From Promerops cafer (taxonomy: Eukaryota > Chordata > Aves > Passeriformes > Nectariniidae), in NCBI GenBank assembly GCA_013398275.1, contig VZSE01005034.1:961526-1025525 (forward strand): 64,000 nt of DNA, written 5' to 3'. Positions 52,001 through 64,000 of the stretch are shown here, piece by piece. The position numbers and the translations under genes are program-made. Position 1 is the stretch's first letter. Every line of letters starts with the position of its first letter. The notes beneath the pieces are model-generated. The model worked only from the letters and a program-made list of their open reading frames with translations. It was not told where the DNA came from and did no database searches.

Positions 52001-53600
52001 ATCAAGAAACAGTACAATTTAATTAGTACCTGAGATGTCTAAAATATAAAATTTTAATTCATATTTTTTAAAAAAAAGTATTCAAAAACCCCCAGCACCT
52101 AACAAGCCCTTTCAAAAGTGTTTGTGACTTGGTAGATTTTCAGTGTAGTGAATTAGAGGGCTGTTTCAAATTGGTGTGTTCAACTGGTTCCCATGCAAGG
52201 TTCATTAACCATAGACCACCCTAAGTCACAGAAAACACTCTGCAACAGTGTATATGGACAGCTGGCATGAGAAACAGCCCTGTGAGGATAAACCAGGTCC
52301 GAATAGAGTGACACACTGCTGCAGCTCAACTGAGAACATAGGGACTGGGCTCGTTTACTCCACTTGAGAAATTGATCTACACAATATACTAACCTGGGGC
52401 TGTTTCAAGCCTCTGTTGAAAAATTCAAGCTCAACTTGCAGTTTTTCTCCTGCTCTCTATTATACAGAAGTCTTGCTATCCTTTTGTGAACACAGGGTTG
52501 TTGGTTTCTTTCTTATTGCTACTTTTATTTGTTATCTTACTTTCTGATTTATTTCATCAGGAAATGGGAGTTGAAAAAGATCTCCAGATAGGCTATTGCA
52601 TCAATAGTTCTGGCCTAAATAGAATTAGGAAGTGGTAGGATCTTGCCACAAATTCAATTTCAGCTCTCTCCAGTAGCTAGCTCAGTACTGGAGAATTCCC
52701 AAGTTTGTTATGTTTTTCTGCCTGCCACAGAGGAAAGAAAAGAGGCCCAAGAGAGAGTAAATTATATAAGGGAACACAGTAAATCATATCTGCACACTGT
52801 GCTGGCTTTCACCAATGGACACCCAAGGTCAACGCAGAAGAATCCAAGACTGAATCTAGGGAGCCAAAGGTTCCTGGGCTCTTTATCAGATTTGTAACTT
52901 CAGATTTTGCCTCTGCTTTGTTCCTTTCTTGACCTCTATGCCTGGCAGTTAAATATATGACTCCCTGTGAAATGGGTTTGGAATTATAATCTTAAAAAGG
53001 CTACAATATAACAGGGGGAAAAAAAAGTGAGGAAGAACTAATAATAGCATTTCCACCACTGTAAGCCCTGTTACTCACCCTTAGTTATTACGAGACCTGT
53101 GTTAGGTGAAACATTTAAAATTTTTAGCTTTAAATTTTATAATCAATGCTGAAATCATGCATTATCCTTTCTCATAGCTTTCATGTTTTTATGGTTGGAT
53201 GTTTCTAATAACTGCACTTCTACAAGATGCTAAGAATGGCACCACATCCCAGTTAACATTCACAGAATGGTGCTTTAGAAAATAGCACACAAAATGTATT
53301 TGTGTGTCTGATACAGGGACTCATATGAGCTGGACTATCTCTCTAACAGTGCCTGTTGGAAAGAACATTTTTTGGAGCCGTTAAATGAATGCTTTTGTTC
53401 CACCTCTAGCTAGATTTGTAAAATGAATGAATTACTATCAAACTTTCTCTTCCAGGCAGCAGCACGCTTACTCACAGCTCAAACATAGGACAAAAGTGAA
53501 GACTGATGCTTTCTGTTACTTTTCTGTAACTGGCTTTTTGTACTAATGGTACAGAATAAATACAATAAAGTAATTTCAGATCTTACTGATCTGAAGGAAT

Positions 53601-53625
53601 CTGACATATCTGACTGATATGTCAG
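53601..53625. repeat. 10-bp inverted repeat with 5-nt loop
   Basis: CTGACATATC and GATATGTCAG are exact reverse complements around TGACT. A small hairpin; no associated element recognised. Confidence 0.9.
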
Positions 53626-55784
53626 GAACACATGCAGAAACACTGCTCTAGTGTCCGGAGACTTGTTAAACATCTGCATGGCACACAACTTCAGTTAAAG
53701 AAGTACCTTGCTTAAAGCAACACCTGAAATCTGCCTCTGAAGTGCTGGGCAGGCTTAGGGCTGCTTTTCAGAGGAGAGTCGATTTTTTTATACATATGAT
53801 GTAGACACAGGGGAAGCAACTGCTTATAAAAGTGTTAGCAGGGAACTGCATTGTTTGAATTGACATGCATTAATAGTTCAATTTAACTACAATAAAATAT
53901 TTTGTGGTCACTATTTAATGCATGGAAAGGTCAGAAATCCTTTCCATGTGAAACCTGTAGTAGCCTACATCATAACTCAGCAAGAAAGATCAAGGGTCTG
54001 ATAAAAGCCTGAAAAGCTGTTAGCTGAGGCTTTCATACAGAGCTGCCTCCTGATCTTATTGTCCTGTAAATAGTATTCATCACAGTGTGGCCTTTTACTT
54101 GGCAGGATAAGCAATGAGCTTCCACATTACTTGCAAGGGCTTTTTATTTATAGACATCTCTGACTATTAACATCTAAAACCATCATGCGCTGTGTCATAT
54201 TCCTCCACATAATGAGTGTATAAAGCAAATAGGCCTTCTGTTCAGAGAAAAGCCAGTGTGTGGTATCTATACAAGGGTTTCCAAAGATAAGTGGCATTAC
54301 TAAAATGAATTAAAAATGCAATTAGTGTCTCTAGAGACATATTTGGCAACGTCTCTACACATGGAGAAAAACTGTAACTAGTCACAGAAGTCTTAAGTTA
54401 AATACAGAGGAGACAAAATGGGAGACTGGATGCTGTATAATGGGCAAAAGAACAACCCAAGGGATGATTTATTTTAACAGCTGTGTTTTGTGAGTGCTAT
54501 GGAGCGAATTGTACATACTGCAAATAGCCCTGAAGGACCCTAGGCCTTGAGGCCTGTCATTTCTTGTCTGTCTCCTCTCTTCTATTGGAAAGGCTGGGTT
54601 TCATTTTAAAACTCAGACTCAAATAGGTCACTTCTCCCAAATATCAGGTAGAAACTGCACCACTGCATAAAATCAGCAACAACAGCAGTAACTAACACAA
54701 GCAAGAAACAAGCTGACAACATTACTATGCAAAAACCCCAAACTTCAAAAATAAATCCAGTTGGCAAAAAGGTCCGTAGCTGTACTGTTTGAATTCTGAC
54801 TACTCGCTGTGAATGAAGTGTGTGTGTCCCAAATTTAAGAATCAGTTTTGTTCATTCAGGTTCATGTATGACAGCCAGGCTAAGAAACACATGGATGTTT
54901 CACAGACAGAGATAAACAGAGCAAACTCAGCAGGTAGTCAGTCAGTTAGTCCAGATGTTTCTCAGCTTCCCCTCCGTACATCCCGGATTGCCCTGGCATA
55001 TAACCCACTGTTAGAAAAGTGCAAATGATATTGCCCAAAACAAATGTAGCCAGCTTTAATTAGCAATTTTGGAGAGGTCCTGAGCCCTGGCTTGCAGAAG
55101 ACTTGTTCCAGGGGCCTTTTGCAACAGGGAGTTTGCAGAAAGCCACTCAGTATTGCAGGCTAAGATGCTTTACTTGACATGAACTGCTCCCCCTGCCCAG
55201 TTTCCTTCAATGCCTAAAAACATTCTGAAGAATGTTAAGTTTACATTAATGTGTAGCTCCAGGGCTTCTTTTGAGGAGCTGTGAAATCTCCATAGAGGCA
55301 AGCAAGCAGAAAAAATGAACCATGAAAAAATCAGACTAATATTTGTTTGACTGTAAATGAAAATCACCATGGTGACACTGCAGTAGGATGATGCAGTAGG
55401 TCTGTCTTTGTGTCTTCTAAATTCTGGACACTTTGTACGAACCATGCCTTTGCTTCACAGTGAAGCAACAAGGGGAAGGAGTACAGGGAGCTTTTTGTGA
55501 CCCACTGCAAGGTCACAGGGCTGAACAGGGCTTCAGTAACCCTCCCAGAAATTAAAAGTGCACTGGACTTCCCCATCCCTGCTTCAGCACAGGTACGTAA
55601 TGCTCCACAGAACATTCTTATTACAACTCACCAGCAGACATAACATGATGTGATCTGCCAATTGTTTTGATACAAAAGTCGTGTTTCAGCATTCCCAAAT
55701 TTCTTGCATGGAATTTCTGGCCTGTATGTGAAACTTCTTGCAGACTAAACATCAGCAATGAAAATTGGAATGTAAAAATGAAAC

Positions 55785-55812
55785 CAATAGCTCTGTAAAT
55801 CAATAGCTCTGT
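55785..55812 (+). repeat. 16-bp partial tandem duplication
   Basis: CAATAGCTCTGTAAAT is followed directly by CAATAGCTCTGT, identical over the first 12 bases. Confidence 0.85.
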
Positions 55813-58800
55813 TTGGTAATCCCACGTTTCATCATCCTGTGTCCTTACCTGAAGTGCAGTCCCTTCAGAAATTGAACACTTTGCACATTACCCAGCCTCT
55901 CTGTTCTGTACAACAGCCAGGGCATTAAAAGCCTACAGAGGCAATGCCTGACTTCAGCCCAGAACAGGCAAAACAGACAGAGCACATGAAGGATGTTCTC
56001 ATTACTGAAGAGCTATAGGTCATGCCATTGTCCTCACCCCATTTTAGCGCTGCTCGTTTAAGCAGAAATGTGCTCACTCTCCTTGCTTCCTTTCATCTCC
56101 TCTTTCTTTCCTGGGAGACTGCCTGATTCGGGTTTTTCCCTTTCTTTTAGGATGACTTCAAAACTCCTGCCAAACAGGTTCCTACACCTCAGTTAATTCA
56201 AGTTCAGTTGGTAACTGCACTGGAGCTCAACCAGTCTGAAAATACTACTTAGTCATGCATATGCCTTGTTTCTGATCTCTGATCGGGATCAGAGTCCTGC
56301 TCTTCAGAGCCGTCCATAGACTTAGACCAGTGCTTTGAGTAGGTCTGGGCTGGTACCCAGATGAATGCAAAGAGTAGTGAACTGCCCTAAATAAAGGGAG
56401 GCAGTGGGGAGTAATTGTAAATATGGGAATATGCTACTAGAAACAGCACATATGTGTTAATTCTACCACTTTTCCATGTCTTCCCCTCCTCACTCTCCAT
56501 AGCTCAGCTCACAATTGCTTTGCTTGCACAGCACTTCCATGCACAGAGTGGGCCACCAGTTGGATGTCTGCTGCAGTGATGACACAAAATACAATGCAGT
56601 GGGGAAGGCTATAATAGATGTAATCATGAAGAAAAAAGAAAAAGACATTAAATTGCTTACAAATTATTTAAATTGACATTTCTATAAAAACTTGTCCATC
56701 CAACTTGTTATTACCAGGTTGGGAAAAATTCTGGACAAAAGCTTCATCTCTTCATGTGTTCTTTCATAGGAATGAAATCAGAAATATGTGTTGTTTTAGG
56801 TATCAATTAAGTAGAATTAAACAGTTAAAAGCAGATGAAAATCACAGAACCACTGATAAGTTGCAATGTAGCTTCCATCTGTTTACTTACTGAATCTTAG
56901 AATTTTGAGTAGAGATACACAAGCAGATTTGAATAAACTTGTAGCAAAAAACTGTTCATGCTATAACATAGCATTTGTTAATCTCTCATCTATGAAATCG
57001 ATTCCTTTTTCCAACAGATAAAGGTTTTGGAGAATCTTATTTTGAAGGAAAGTGACTTCTCAGTGAATAAATCATTCATTCTTCTTTTATTGGTTTCAGT
57101 CACAGCTGTTATCACATCTGACCCCTGGAACCCATTCTGTACCTACAACAGAACTCTATCTTAAATTAGATTGCAAGCAAATATGGAATTACAGATTTTG
57201 TGTATCAAATTTGAATTGTTTTATTTTTTCCAGAGCTAAACTGATCTAAAGCAAAAAAAAACCCCAGGATCCAGGAATTCACAACATTCAGAAACAACGA
57301 CCCTGAAAACAGCAGGAGATATTTGGTTTAAAGAGTGCTATAGCCCCTGTTTCCAGTAACTTTAGCCTTGAGATGACAGCGAGAAATTTTGCATATAGCC
57401 AACAGTGATATTATATTACTAAAACCAAAATAATTTGGCAAGTATGAGGAAGACCATTCAGGGTAATGCTAACAACTTCTGCCAAAGCTCAGAGGCAGCC
57501 CAGGAAGAGTCCCTAAGGCTAAAGAAGGTGGAAAAGGCTTTTGATGATTTCCTGTGTCTTTGATGTTAAGCCACACAGAACTGGATGTGTGTGTTCTCTT
57601 TAATGTTACCCAGGAGAAGTGTTTTTCCTACTAACTTTCAGGGCAATTCCTGAGACTGTCTTGTGTGGCACTTTCCCAAATAAAAAATGAAAATTAAAGC
57701 AATGATGTCAGTAATAAGAGAGCACTGAAGACAAACTTCAGAAATCTGTACCCATGCTGGGGAACATGCTGTTCAGAGAGCGATTTCATTGGAAAAAGAA
57801 AAGCCATGTAAGCCTCTGCCAAGTGAGGTATAATCACAGTGGGGATCAGAAGGGAGATATCACTGTAGTAGGTGGTCAGTCCTGCCCAGGAGAGAGAGAG
57901 TGAGTAAAACCACAGTAACTTAGGAGTGAGCCAGACTGAAACACATTTAGACTCTCTACTGTCGGACAGCTAAAAAAAGATGAAGATTGCAGTTAGCCCA
58001 GAACTTTTCAGCTATAATCTTTTCTCTGCCCATCCTGTCCTCTTCCATTACTCATTTCTGACTTCAGCAGGCTGACATGGTCATGTGTGTTGTGTGTCTG
58101 TGCATGTCCATGCCTGTCCACATTTGGATGTGCGTGTTTTTAACTCACAGACCAATTTCAGCTTAACTTTTCCAAACATGAAAGTTTTCAAGGAGAAATT
58201 AAGTTGCACAAGTTTAAATACCATAGGCAGCTGTGTGGACATGGATGGTCAATGCCAGGGGGAAGAGCAACAGTGTGACCTTGAGCCCACTGGCTATTAA
58301 GGATCTCAGAACCAGAGAAAAATTTGGTACATGCTTAAGCACCTACACTAAGTTCACTTTTTTATAAACCATACCCACAAAATAAAACCAGGTGGTTTGT
58401 TCCAGTCTCCTCAAAGCATCTTGTTCCTGCTGTATTCTTTTACTCTATGGAGTAATCCTGAAAAAGGCCTGATGTGTACAGCTGCTTAGCATGAGGGAGA
58501 GCATCTCAGGCTCTAAAGTGCAAACTGTTAACACAAGTACAAGGTTTTGGGCTCTAGGGAACCATTAAAGTTTGATAAATCTCAGCCAAGGTAAGGAAGG
58601 AGCTGAATAATTTGGTCATAATTTAATTTCTTTTGTACCTGATTGTTGCCTTCAAATACTTGCTTAGAACAAAAGCAGTTTGGCTGTCATTAAAGATTGA
58701 CAAGTCTTAACCCCATTGAAAATTTCTTGTGATTTCAATTTCATCCAATAAATCCAAAGGATACTAACTATGTGCAAAATATATGTCCATTTTCTTACAG

Positions 58801-58845
58801 ATGTAACTGTTCTTGTTTCAAAAGTAAATGACAAGGTCATAGGGG

Positions 58846-58911
58846 AAAAAAATAAACAAAAACCCAACCCAAACCAAACCAAATCAAAAACCAAACAAAA
58901 AAAACCCTACA
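58846..58911. repeat. A/C-rich low-complexity tract
   Basis: AACCCAACCCAAACCAAACC and related units, with A-runs at both ends. Same composition and strand as the tracts near 21.9, 23.7, 32.5, 33.0 and 37.4 kb. Confidence 0.88.
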
Positions 58912-59338
58912 CCTGATTAAGGTCTTTAATTCTGAACTGTGGATTATTTGATGTCAAAGACAAATTATGGTTCTTCAGGTTTAGATGTCAACTATAATGC
59001 TGCCAGATAATAATGAATGCCTTTGTGTTTGAACCAGATTCAATGTGAAATAAAAGCTAGCTTCAAAACAGTCAGTGCAGTAAGGCGATGATCTAGCAAA
59101 AAAACCCCACCTTGTTTTTCAGATCAGCTTTTTTTTTTTTCTGCTGATGAAAGGTTATTACTTAAAAAGTAAAATCTTGTTTTCAGAGAGATGAAATATT
59201 TTCTAGACCTACTTACAGCACTGGGGGTTACGGCTTACGCTTGTCGCTTCTGAAAACCCAGCTTTGACAAAAGGAAACATACAGGCAAGTAAGGGAAGCA
59301 GACTCTGTGTAATCCATGCTTTCAGAGGGGAGAAGGCA

Positions 59339-59381
59339 AGATTAAATAGAGCATTTAAATAGATTAAGTAGAGCATTTTTA
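59339..59381 (+). repeat. 22-bp imperfect tandem duplication
   Basis: AGATTAAATAGAGCATTTAA... (59339-59360) is followed by AGATTAAGTAGAGCATTTTT (59361-59380) with few differences. Confidence 0.85.
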
Positions 59382-61981
59382 GTGTCAGAATCTGTGATGC
59401 TAAGTCCCTTACTGCACTGTGACAGCTTTCCTTGCTCACCTGTTGCCTAAGTGTTCACGTTCTCACACAGTGCAGCCAGGGAACCTTCTCATGGCAGCGT
59501 GCATCATGATGTAACAACCACCATGTTTTAGTTGAGTATTAATTTAGGATGTAACCTCTTTTCTATGTTACACACAAGTCTGTTGGCCACATTTCAAGGT
59601 GGTGTGAAAAGGTGCAAAGGTTATGGAAAAAGCAGGACTATATATCCAAATGAGTAAGACTGTGTATCCATCCCCATGACAGACTGAAGAGGTAAGAGAC
59701 CATGTGATAACTCTCCCAAACTGTACCCTTCTAAAGCACAGTGTTACCCTAAATAAATATATATGAATTCCCAGACAAGTAGGTCAGCAGGGAAAACGTC
59801 TAGGATTTTTCAGACCTAGCAATGTGTTTGATCATCAAGTATATTCTTACTCCCTCCCTCAGCCCCCTATTTCAGTGAACAATACAGACAGGGTACAATG
59901 CTTTTCACTGGAGTGCCAGCTCTGGTAAAGAAAAGATTTCCAAACCCACACATAGTTCTTAATATCAGGCAGATGGAATGACTAGGCCAGGTGCCAGACT
60001 GGATCTCTTCGGAAATTTATGTGGCTTCCTCACCCACAGACAGAAAGAGTTTATGCAGCTGTCCCCTCACAATGACCCACTCATTTGTCTCCTCTGTTGT
60101 GGACAAGAGGCTTCTTCCAAGAGGAAGAACATAGTTCATACTCAACTCGCAATTGTCAGTGGCCCTCTCAGATGCTCTGATGAACAAGAGCACTTGTAAT
60201 CATGGCTCTTGATTAGAAGCATTTCAGCCATTAGGACAAAGCTAACAGCACTAATTTTTTTCATACAAGCCAGCCCAAAGCTTTTTTTCAGTTGCTGCCA
60301 CACTGGGCCACATCTAGACTTGCAAAACCAAATAAATGTCTACACTTTAAAATGCCTAAGCCACCCAACTTTATGCTGAAGAACACATTTTTATTTGTCT
60401 GTAATTTTTTATTTTTTAAAAAGGGAAACTGGAGGTTATGAAATGCTGTTCTTCTCCTTGATCTTTTATCTACTTTGTGACAGAAAAATATCTCTAAAGC
60501 AGCTTAGATAGAAAAAGAATAAAGTAGATTGCTTAGGCATTACTTTTTTTTAAAAAAAAATATTAATCTTGTCATCACGTCAGGATTTCTAATAATCTTT
60601 TACCAGATGCAAAATAATTAGTCCTATTAGGCCTATACCTGTTTCTAACCTAGGGGATAATTGAGGTGATGACAACCTAAAGCTCTTCTATTATAAGAAA
60701 AAGTGGAAATATATACTCCTGGAGAGCTGGATCTATTGCTAGACTGGATATTATTCTCACATACTCATATAACCTAAAGAATTCACCCATCAGCACAGGA
60801 TCTAGATGTTTAGAAGAGGTTTAGTCAGGGAAACTAAAAATTCCTGTATGTGTACTGTGTAAAATCTGCCATAAAGGAACTTGAGAACCTGAGTAAAACA
60901 ACTATCAGGTGAAAGGGGAAAAAGAATCTTTTTTCTACTGTAAAAACCAGAATAACGCTTAAAAAATCAATTGATACTAGCAAAATCAGACAGGATCTCC
61001 TGTAACATTTGTCTTCATTCTCCGACTTGCCCATGTAGTACCTACGAAACAGCCCGAATTTTCAAGAAAATTAACACATTTTGATTCATTCAAGAAAGCT
61101 GTTTTCCCTAAGGCTCTCCTGAATCCTTTCACTGTTCCTTCCCTTTGCTCCTTCCTCTAGAGAGTTACCAGTTCCCTGGCTTATTCTCTGCTGTGCACAT
61201 GAGATCTGCTACTCTTAGTCCAAAACTAATCACTAACAGTTCCTCCTAACTGTCTCCCTGTCCATTAAGGTCACTCCTGATGTCATTAAGATAGTGCTTC
61301 TTTATTACTGCCCTCAAAGCATCAGTGCTGATAAAGACAGAGCCAAGGGAGGCAGAAAGTGATTCCTCCCATTCATGTTAGCACGGATTGGCAAGGGAAC
61401 AGAATTAGACTCAGGGCAAAGCTGCCTGGCCTGGAATGCTGCAAATAGGAAACAAGGCTATTTCTCCCTCCTAGCTGCAGCACTGCATGAACCTCAATGG
61501 TGTAATTGATATAGAGGGAAAAAACCCAGCTCAAAACACAAAAAGAAATCCCACCAATGCTAAAAATGCTCCTCTTCGAACCAAAGAAAATTAACAGGAA
61601 GCATTAGTAACTCTATCTGTGCAAAGAAATTAAGTCTGATCACTCAATCAAAAATAAATCAGATAACACACTCCAAAATTATTCCAATGAATTAGTACTC
61701 AGGAGTTTCTGGATAATTGCTGCCAGCCAGCCAGAAAACATGTCTTCTGTAGTGTTAATTTTTGTTCAAAAAGAAAATTACACTTCCAAGGGAAACATTT
61801 CTGTGTCTTTAGCACTGTTATCGGAAGTGTCTTACACAAGGTTAAAACAACTGGCATTTTGCACTGCAGACACATCAGATGGGTGAGAGGAGTTGTGGGA
61901 GAAGAAGGAAGTGAAAAAGCTGTCTCCTTATCTTGGCATTAAACCATAAAAACCGATAAATCTTTAATCATCTTCTTTCAG

Positions 61982-61995
61982 AAAAAAAAAAAAAA
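61982..61995. repeat. Mononucleotide A tract (14 A)
   Basis: Fourteen A between TTTCAG and CATGCGGGG. No upstream retrogene or polyadenylation signal at the expected distance was seen. Confidence 0.95.
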
Positions 61996-62882
61996 CATGC
62001 GGGGAGATGGATCTTTAAGAAGTGTAAATGACTTTTTCACATAATAGAGATTAGATGATCTACTGGGATGGACACAAGAACAATGCAGAATTTCACCAGA
62101 CTTTGAAATACATCTATATTTCAGAAACACTGTTATATTTGTCTCTGGCATCATTTTCTCAAGGCAGTAACATTGACACTACTCCCTTGCAGAAGAAATC
62201 TAACACAGCCATAGAGGAGATAAATGGTCTGTGGTGTTTGAAAGTATATCTAGAGCTGGAATTAGCCCACAGCACAGTTAAGTTGTCAGTGTACAGCCAA
62301 TTCTGCTGCCTCATTGCTGAGTTTCACTCAACAAATAGTAAGCAAGGGCCCTTCCTAGATAGAAGAAAAGGCCTAATCAAAAGCAGAGGCACAAACCAGG
62401 GAGGAAAAATCTTAATCATTCTATAATAGCCCTGAAACCAGCTACTGAAAACAACAGCCTACCTTTATGGCAACCCAGTCTGGAATACTCAGCTCCACCT
62501 TGTATTGACTGTCCAACCCAGAAAATAATTCCTCTGGAAGAGAAAATCAAAATAATTTCTACTCTTTATTTAATGACAACAATATATTACCATGTTTTGG
62601 TGCTTTATTCTGTCCATAAAATGACTTGCAATTATAGTTAATTCAAAAGCTTGTCCGTTGTTGTACAGGAAACTCCTACAACACAGCTGGATAGTGTTAA
62701 AAGAGATCATCTTTTAGCAGTGTTAGTACTTGTATCCCCAAGTGTATCATTGCTGTATAATTAAAATATGCATTCAATCAAAATATAAAATATTTATATA
62801 CCTAGACACACTCTAGAACATGTATATTATACAATAGCTAGCTTTTTGTATTCACTATGCTTCATCCCAGCCCAGCCTTTTA

Positions 62883-63025
62883 CATAGAATCCCAGGATAT
62901 TCTGAGTTGGAAGAGACCCACAAGGATCATCAAGTCCAGCTCTTAAGTGAATGGCCCATACAGAGATAAAACTCACAAGCCTGGCATTATTAGCACCATG
63001 CTCTAAACAACTGAGCTAAACATCC
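62883..63025 (-). mobile_element. tRNA-Ile-derived SINE with CR1-type 3' tail (TguSINE1-like)
   Basis: Read on the minus strand, the first 74 bases (63025 down to 62952) align end to end with vertebrate tRNA-Ile(AAT). The A-box TAGCTCAGTTG is intact (63008-63018), the anticodon-loop region GTGCTAATAA is present with the anticodon at 62989-62991, and the head ends in GGGCCA. The B-box has decayed: at 62963-62973 about 7 of 11 positions match GGTTCGATCCC, with the CpG lost. The tail that follows (62951-62883) carries CR1 3'-end wording (GACTTGATGATCCTTGTGGG, then CTTCCAACTCAGAATAT) and closes with the CR1 octamer ATTCTATG. Known of the family: such SINEs are copied by CR1 LINE reverse transcriptase, which recognises the 3' tail. 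I saw no target-site duplication, as is usual for CR1-mobilised copies. The damaged B-box suggests an old, transcriptionally dead copy. The identity is strong; the exact subfamily name is from memory. Confidence 0.88.
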
Positions 63026-64000
63026 CATTGCTCTTAATCCACAAATTCAGAACAGGCAAGTTGCTTCTACCAGACCTGTTCCTGAACTTGCAATCATATT
63101 TATTTCATAAAAAGAGACACTAATATTTGTGATAAACTCTGTGTGCATCTGCAAACCATCCTGCACTGCACATGTGTGCAAACAACATTTTCATCAAGTA
63201 TCTTTTTGCACAAAGGAACCCTGTGGAAAGGTGCATACACAGTGCATTTTGGTTTAAGCTCAGTCTGCACCTTAAGCTTCAAATATAGGCAAATATCCCC
63301 AGAGTGAACAAAAGAGTAACACAGTAACTGCAAAATTATTCAGAGACTTGATGGAAAGGTTCCATACTGCCCCCTCTAAATTTCCATTTCCATTATCTTA
63401 ACCCAGAGGAACCACCCACAGGTTCAACAGGTGGCCAGGGGTATTAGAATGATCCTGTAGAATTGCCATGGCTGGTTCTCAGGTTAGGAGATAGGTTCTC
63501 AAGAAAGTGAGAGAGAAAGGGAAAAAATACCCCGTGTTCTCTCTGAAAGTTTTATTTATAATTCTGAATCACTATCAATCACTGTCAGAAGGAATAATAT
63601 TTGTTAAAAAGAATGCAGAAGTCTCTTTTTCTCCCCCCTTCCTCTCTGTTTCCCATAATTATTACTTTTAGGAAGGAGAAAAGCAATTTTGGATGAAAAC
63701 TGGCATTGGTCTTCCTGATAAAAATGAAGGAAGATGGATGAAGAGCTCCTGCACTACTAATGGATGCTGGATTCCTGACCTCAGTTCTGCCACTCTGGTC
63801 AACAATACTTATTTCGATGTAGTTGCTGCAAATTTACCTCGGAGCAAGAGACAAGAAGTGCGTGAACAACAAACACACACAGAGAAAGAGGGCAAGTTTG
63901 TTACTCTTTCAGCTTTGTACCTTAACTGCTACTCCAAAATGAACTCCCAATCACTTGCACTACGTCCCAGTCTCTGCAGACATCCAAAGTCACCAGTCTG

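Larger units (their letters stand above)
46021..62882. other. Unique A+T-rich noncoding DNA
   Basis: No gene recognised. The contents are an LTR-like segment of low confidence near 47.4-47.6 kb, small hairpins near 53.6 and 54.3 kb, short duplications at 55.8 and 59.35 kb and an A/C tract at 58.85 kb. Frames reach 123 codons (62055-62426, plus) without a recognisable domain. Confidence 0.6.

Noticed and set aside
62055..62426. 123-codon plus-strand frame as a gene
   Set aside because: No domain, signal peptide or family resemblance; ordinary A+T-rich composition.
62952..63025. Functional tRNA-Ile gene
   Set aside because: The T-arm/B-box and acceptor stem are mutated and the sequence continues into a CR1 tail, so it is a SINE head.
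1..64000. CRISPR array, operon or bacterial insertion
   Set aside because: No regularly spaced direct repeats, no ribosome-binding-site-led gene clusters, and vertebrate CpG depletion throughout.

Overview
This window reads as vertebrate nuclear DNA from a bird, most probably a songbird (passerine). It is A+T-rich and CpG-poor, full of stop codons in all frames, and shows no compact gene organisation. The best taxonomic clue is at 62883-63025 (minus strand). There a 74-bp tRNA-Ile(AAT)-like head is joined to an avian CR1-type 3' tail ending in the octamer ATTCTATG, the architecture of the tRNA-Ile/CR1 SINEs described from zebra finch. A second clue is a solo LTR at 15828-16182 (minus) that resembles avian ERVL LTRs. 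I worked by eye; no search was run.

No protein-coding gene, rRNA, functional tRNA or CRISPR array can be supported. The longest complete open frames (157, 127, 123, 112 and 111 codons) are what chance gives in 64 kb, overlap other frames, and match no family I recognise. The window is best read as a gene desert or the inside of a very long intron. One weak exon candidate runs off the right edge from 63672: a strong polypyrimidine tract and AG acceptor followed by a frame open to the last base.

Layout. 1-7.3 kb: unique A+T-rich DNA with simple repeats and a homeodomain-site-rich block near 7 kb. 7.3-7.9 kb: two LTR-like fragments in opposite orientations. 8.7-9.7 kb: an old amniote-type repeat and the two longest open frames, both probably noncoding. 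10.4-10.7 kb: a possible conserved noncoding element around a 14-bp TAATTA palindrome. 15.8-16.2 kb: the solo LTR. 24.27-24.37 kb: a duplicated segment around the only ambiguous base, probably an assembly join. 24.5-25.0 kb: a G+C-rich patch with a MIR-like piece. 27-43 kb: A/C-rich tracts and MIR-like and CR1-like remnants. 44860-44925: a perfect 29-bp inverted repeat with an 8-nt loop, the most striking local structure. 45.6-46.0 kb: an isolated G+C-rich island. 47.4-47.6 kb: a weak LTR candidate. 53.6-54.3 kb: small palindromes. 62.9-63.0 kb: the SINE. 63.67 kb to the end: the possible exon.

Because no genes are resolved, there is no pathway to describe. The content is transposon remnants, simple repeats and possible regulatory DNA. 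I found no convincing new biological system. The items most worth checking are the 29-bp hairpin, the N-flanking duplication, the SINE and the edge exon candidate.
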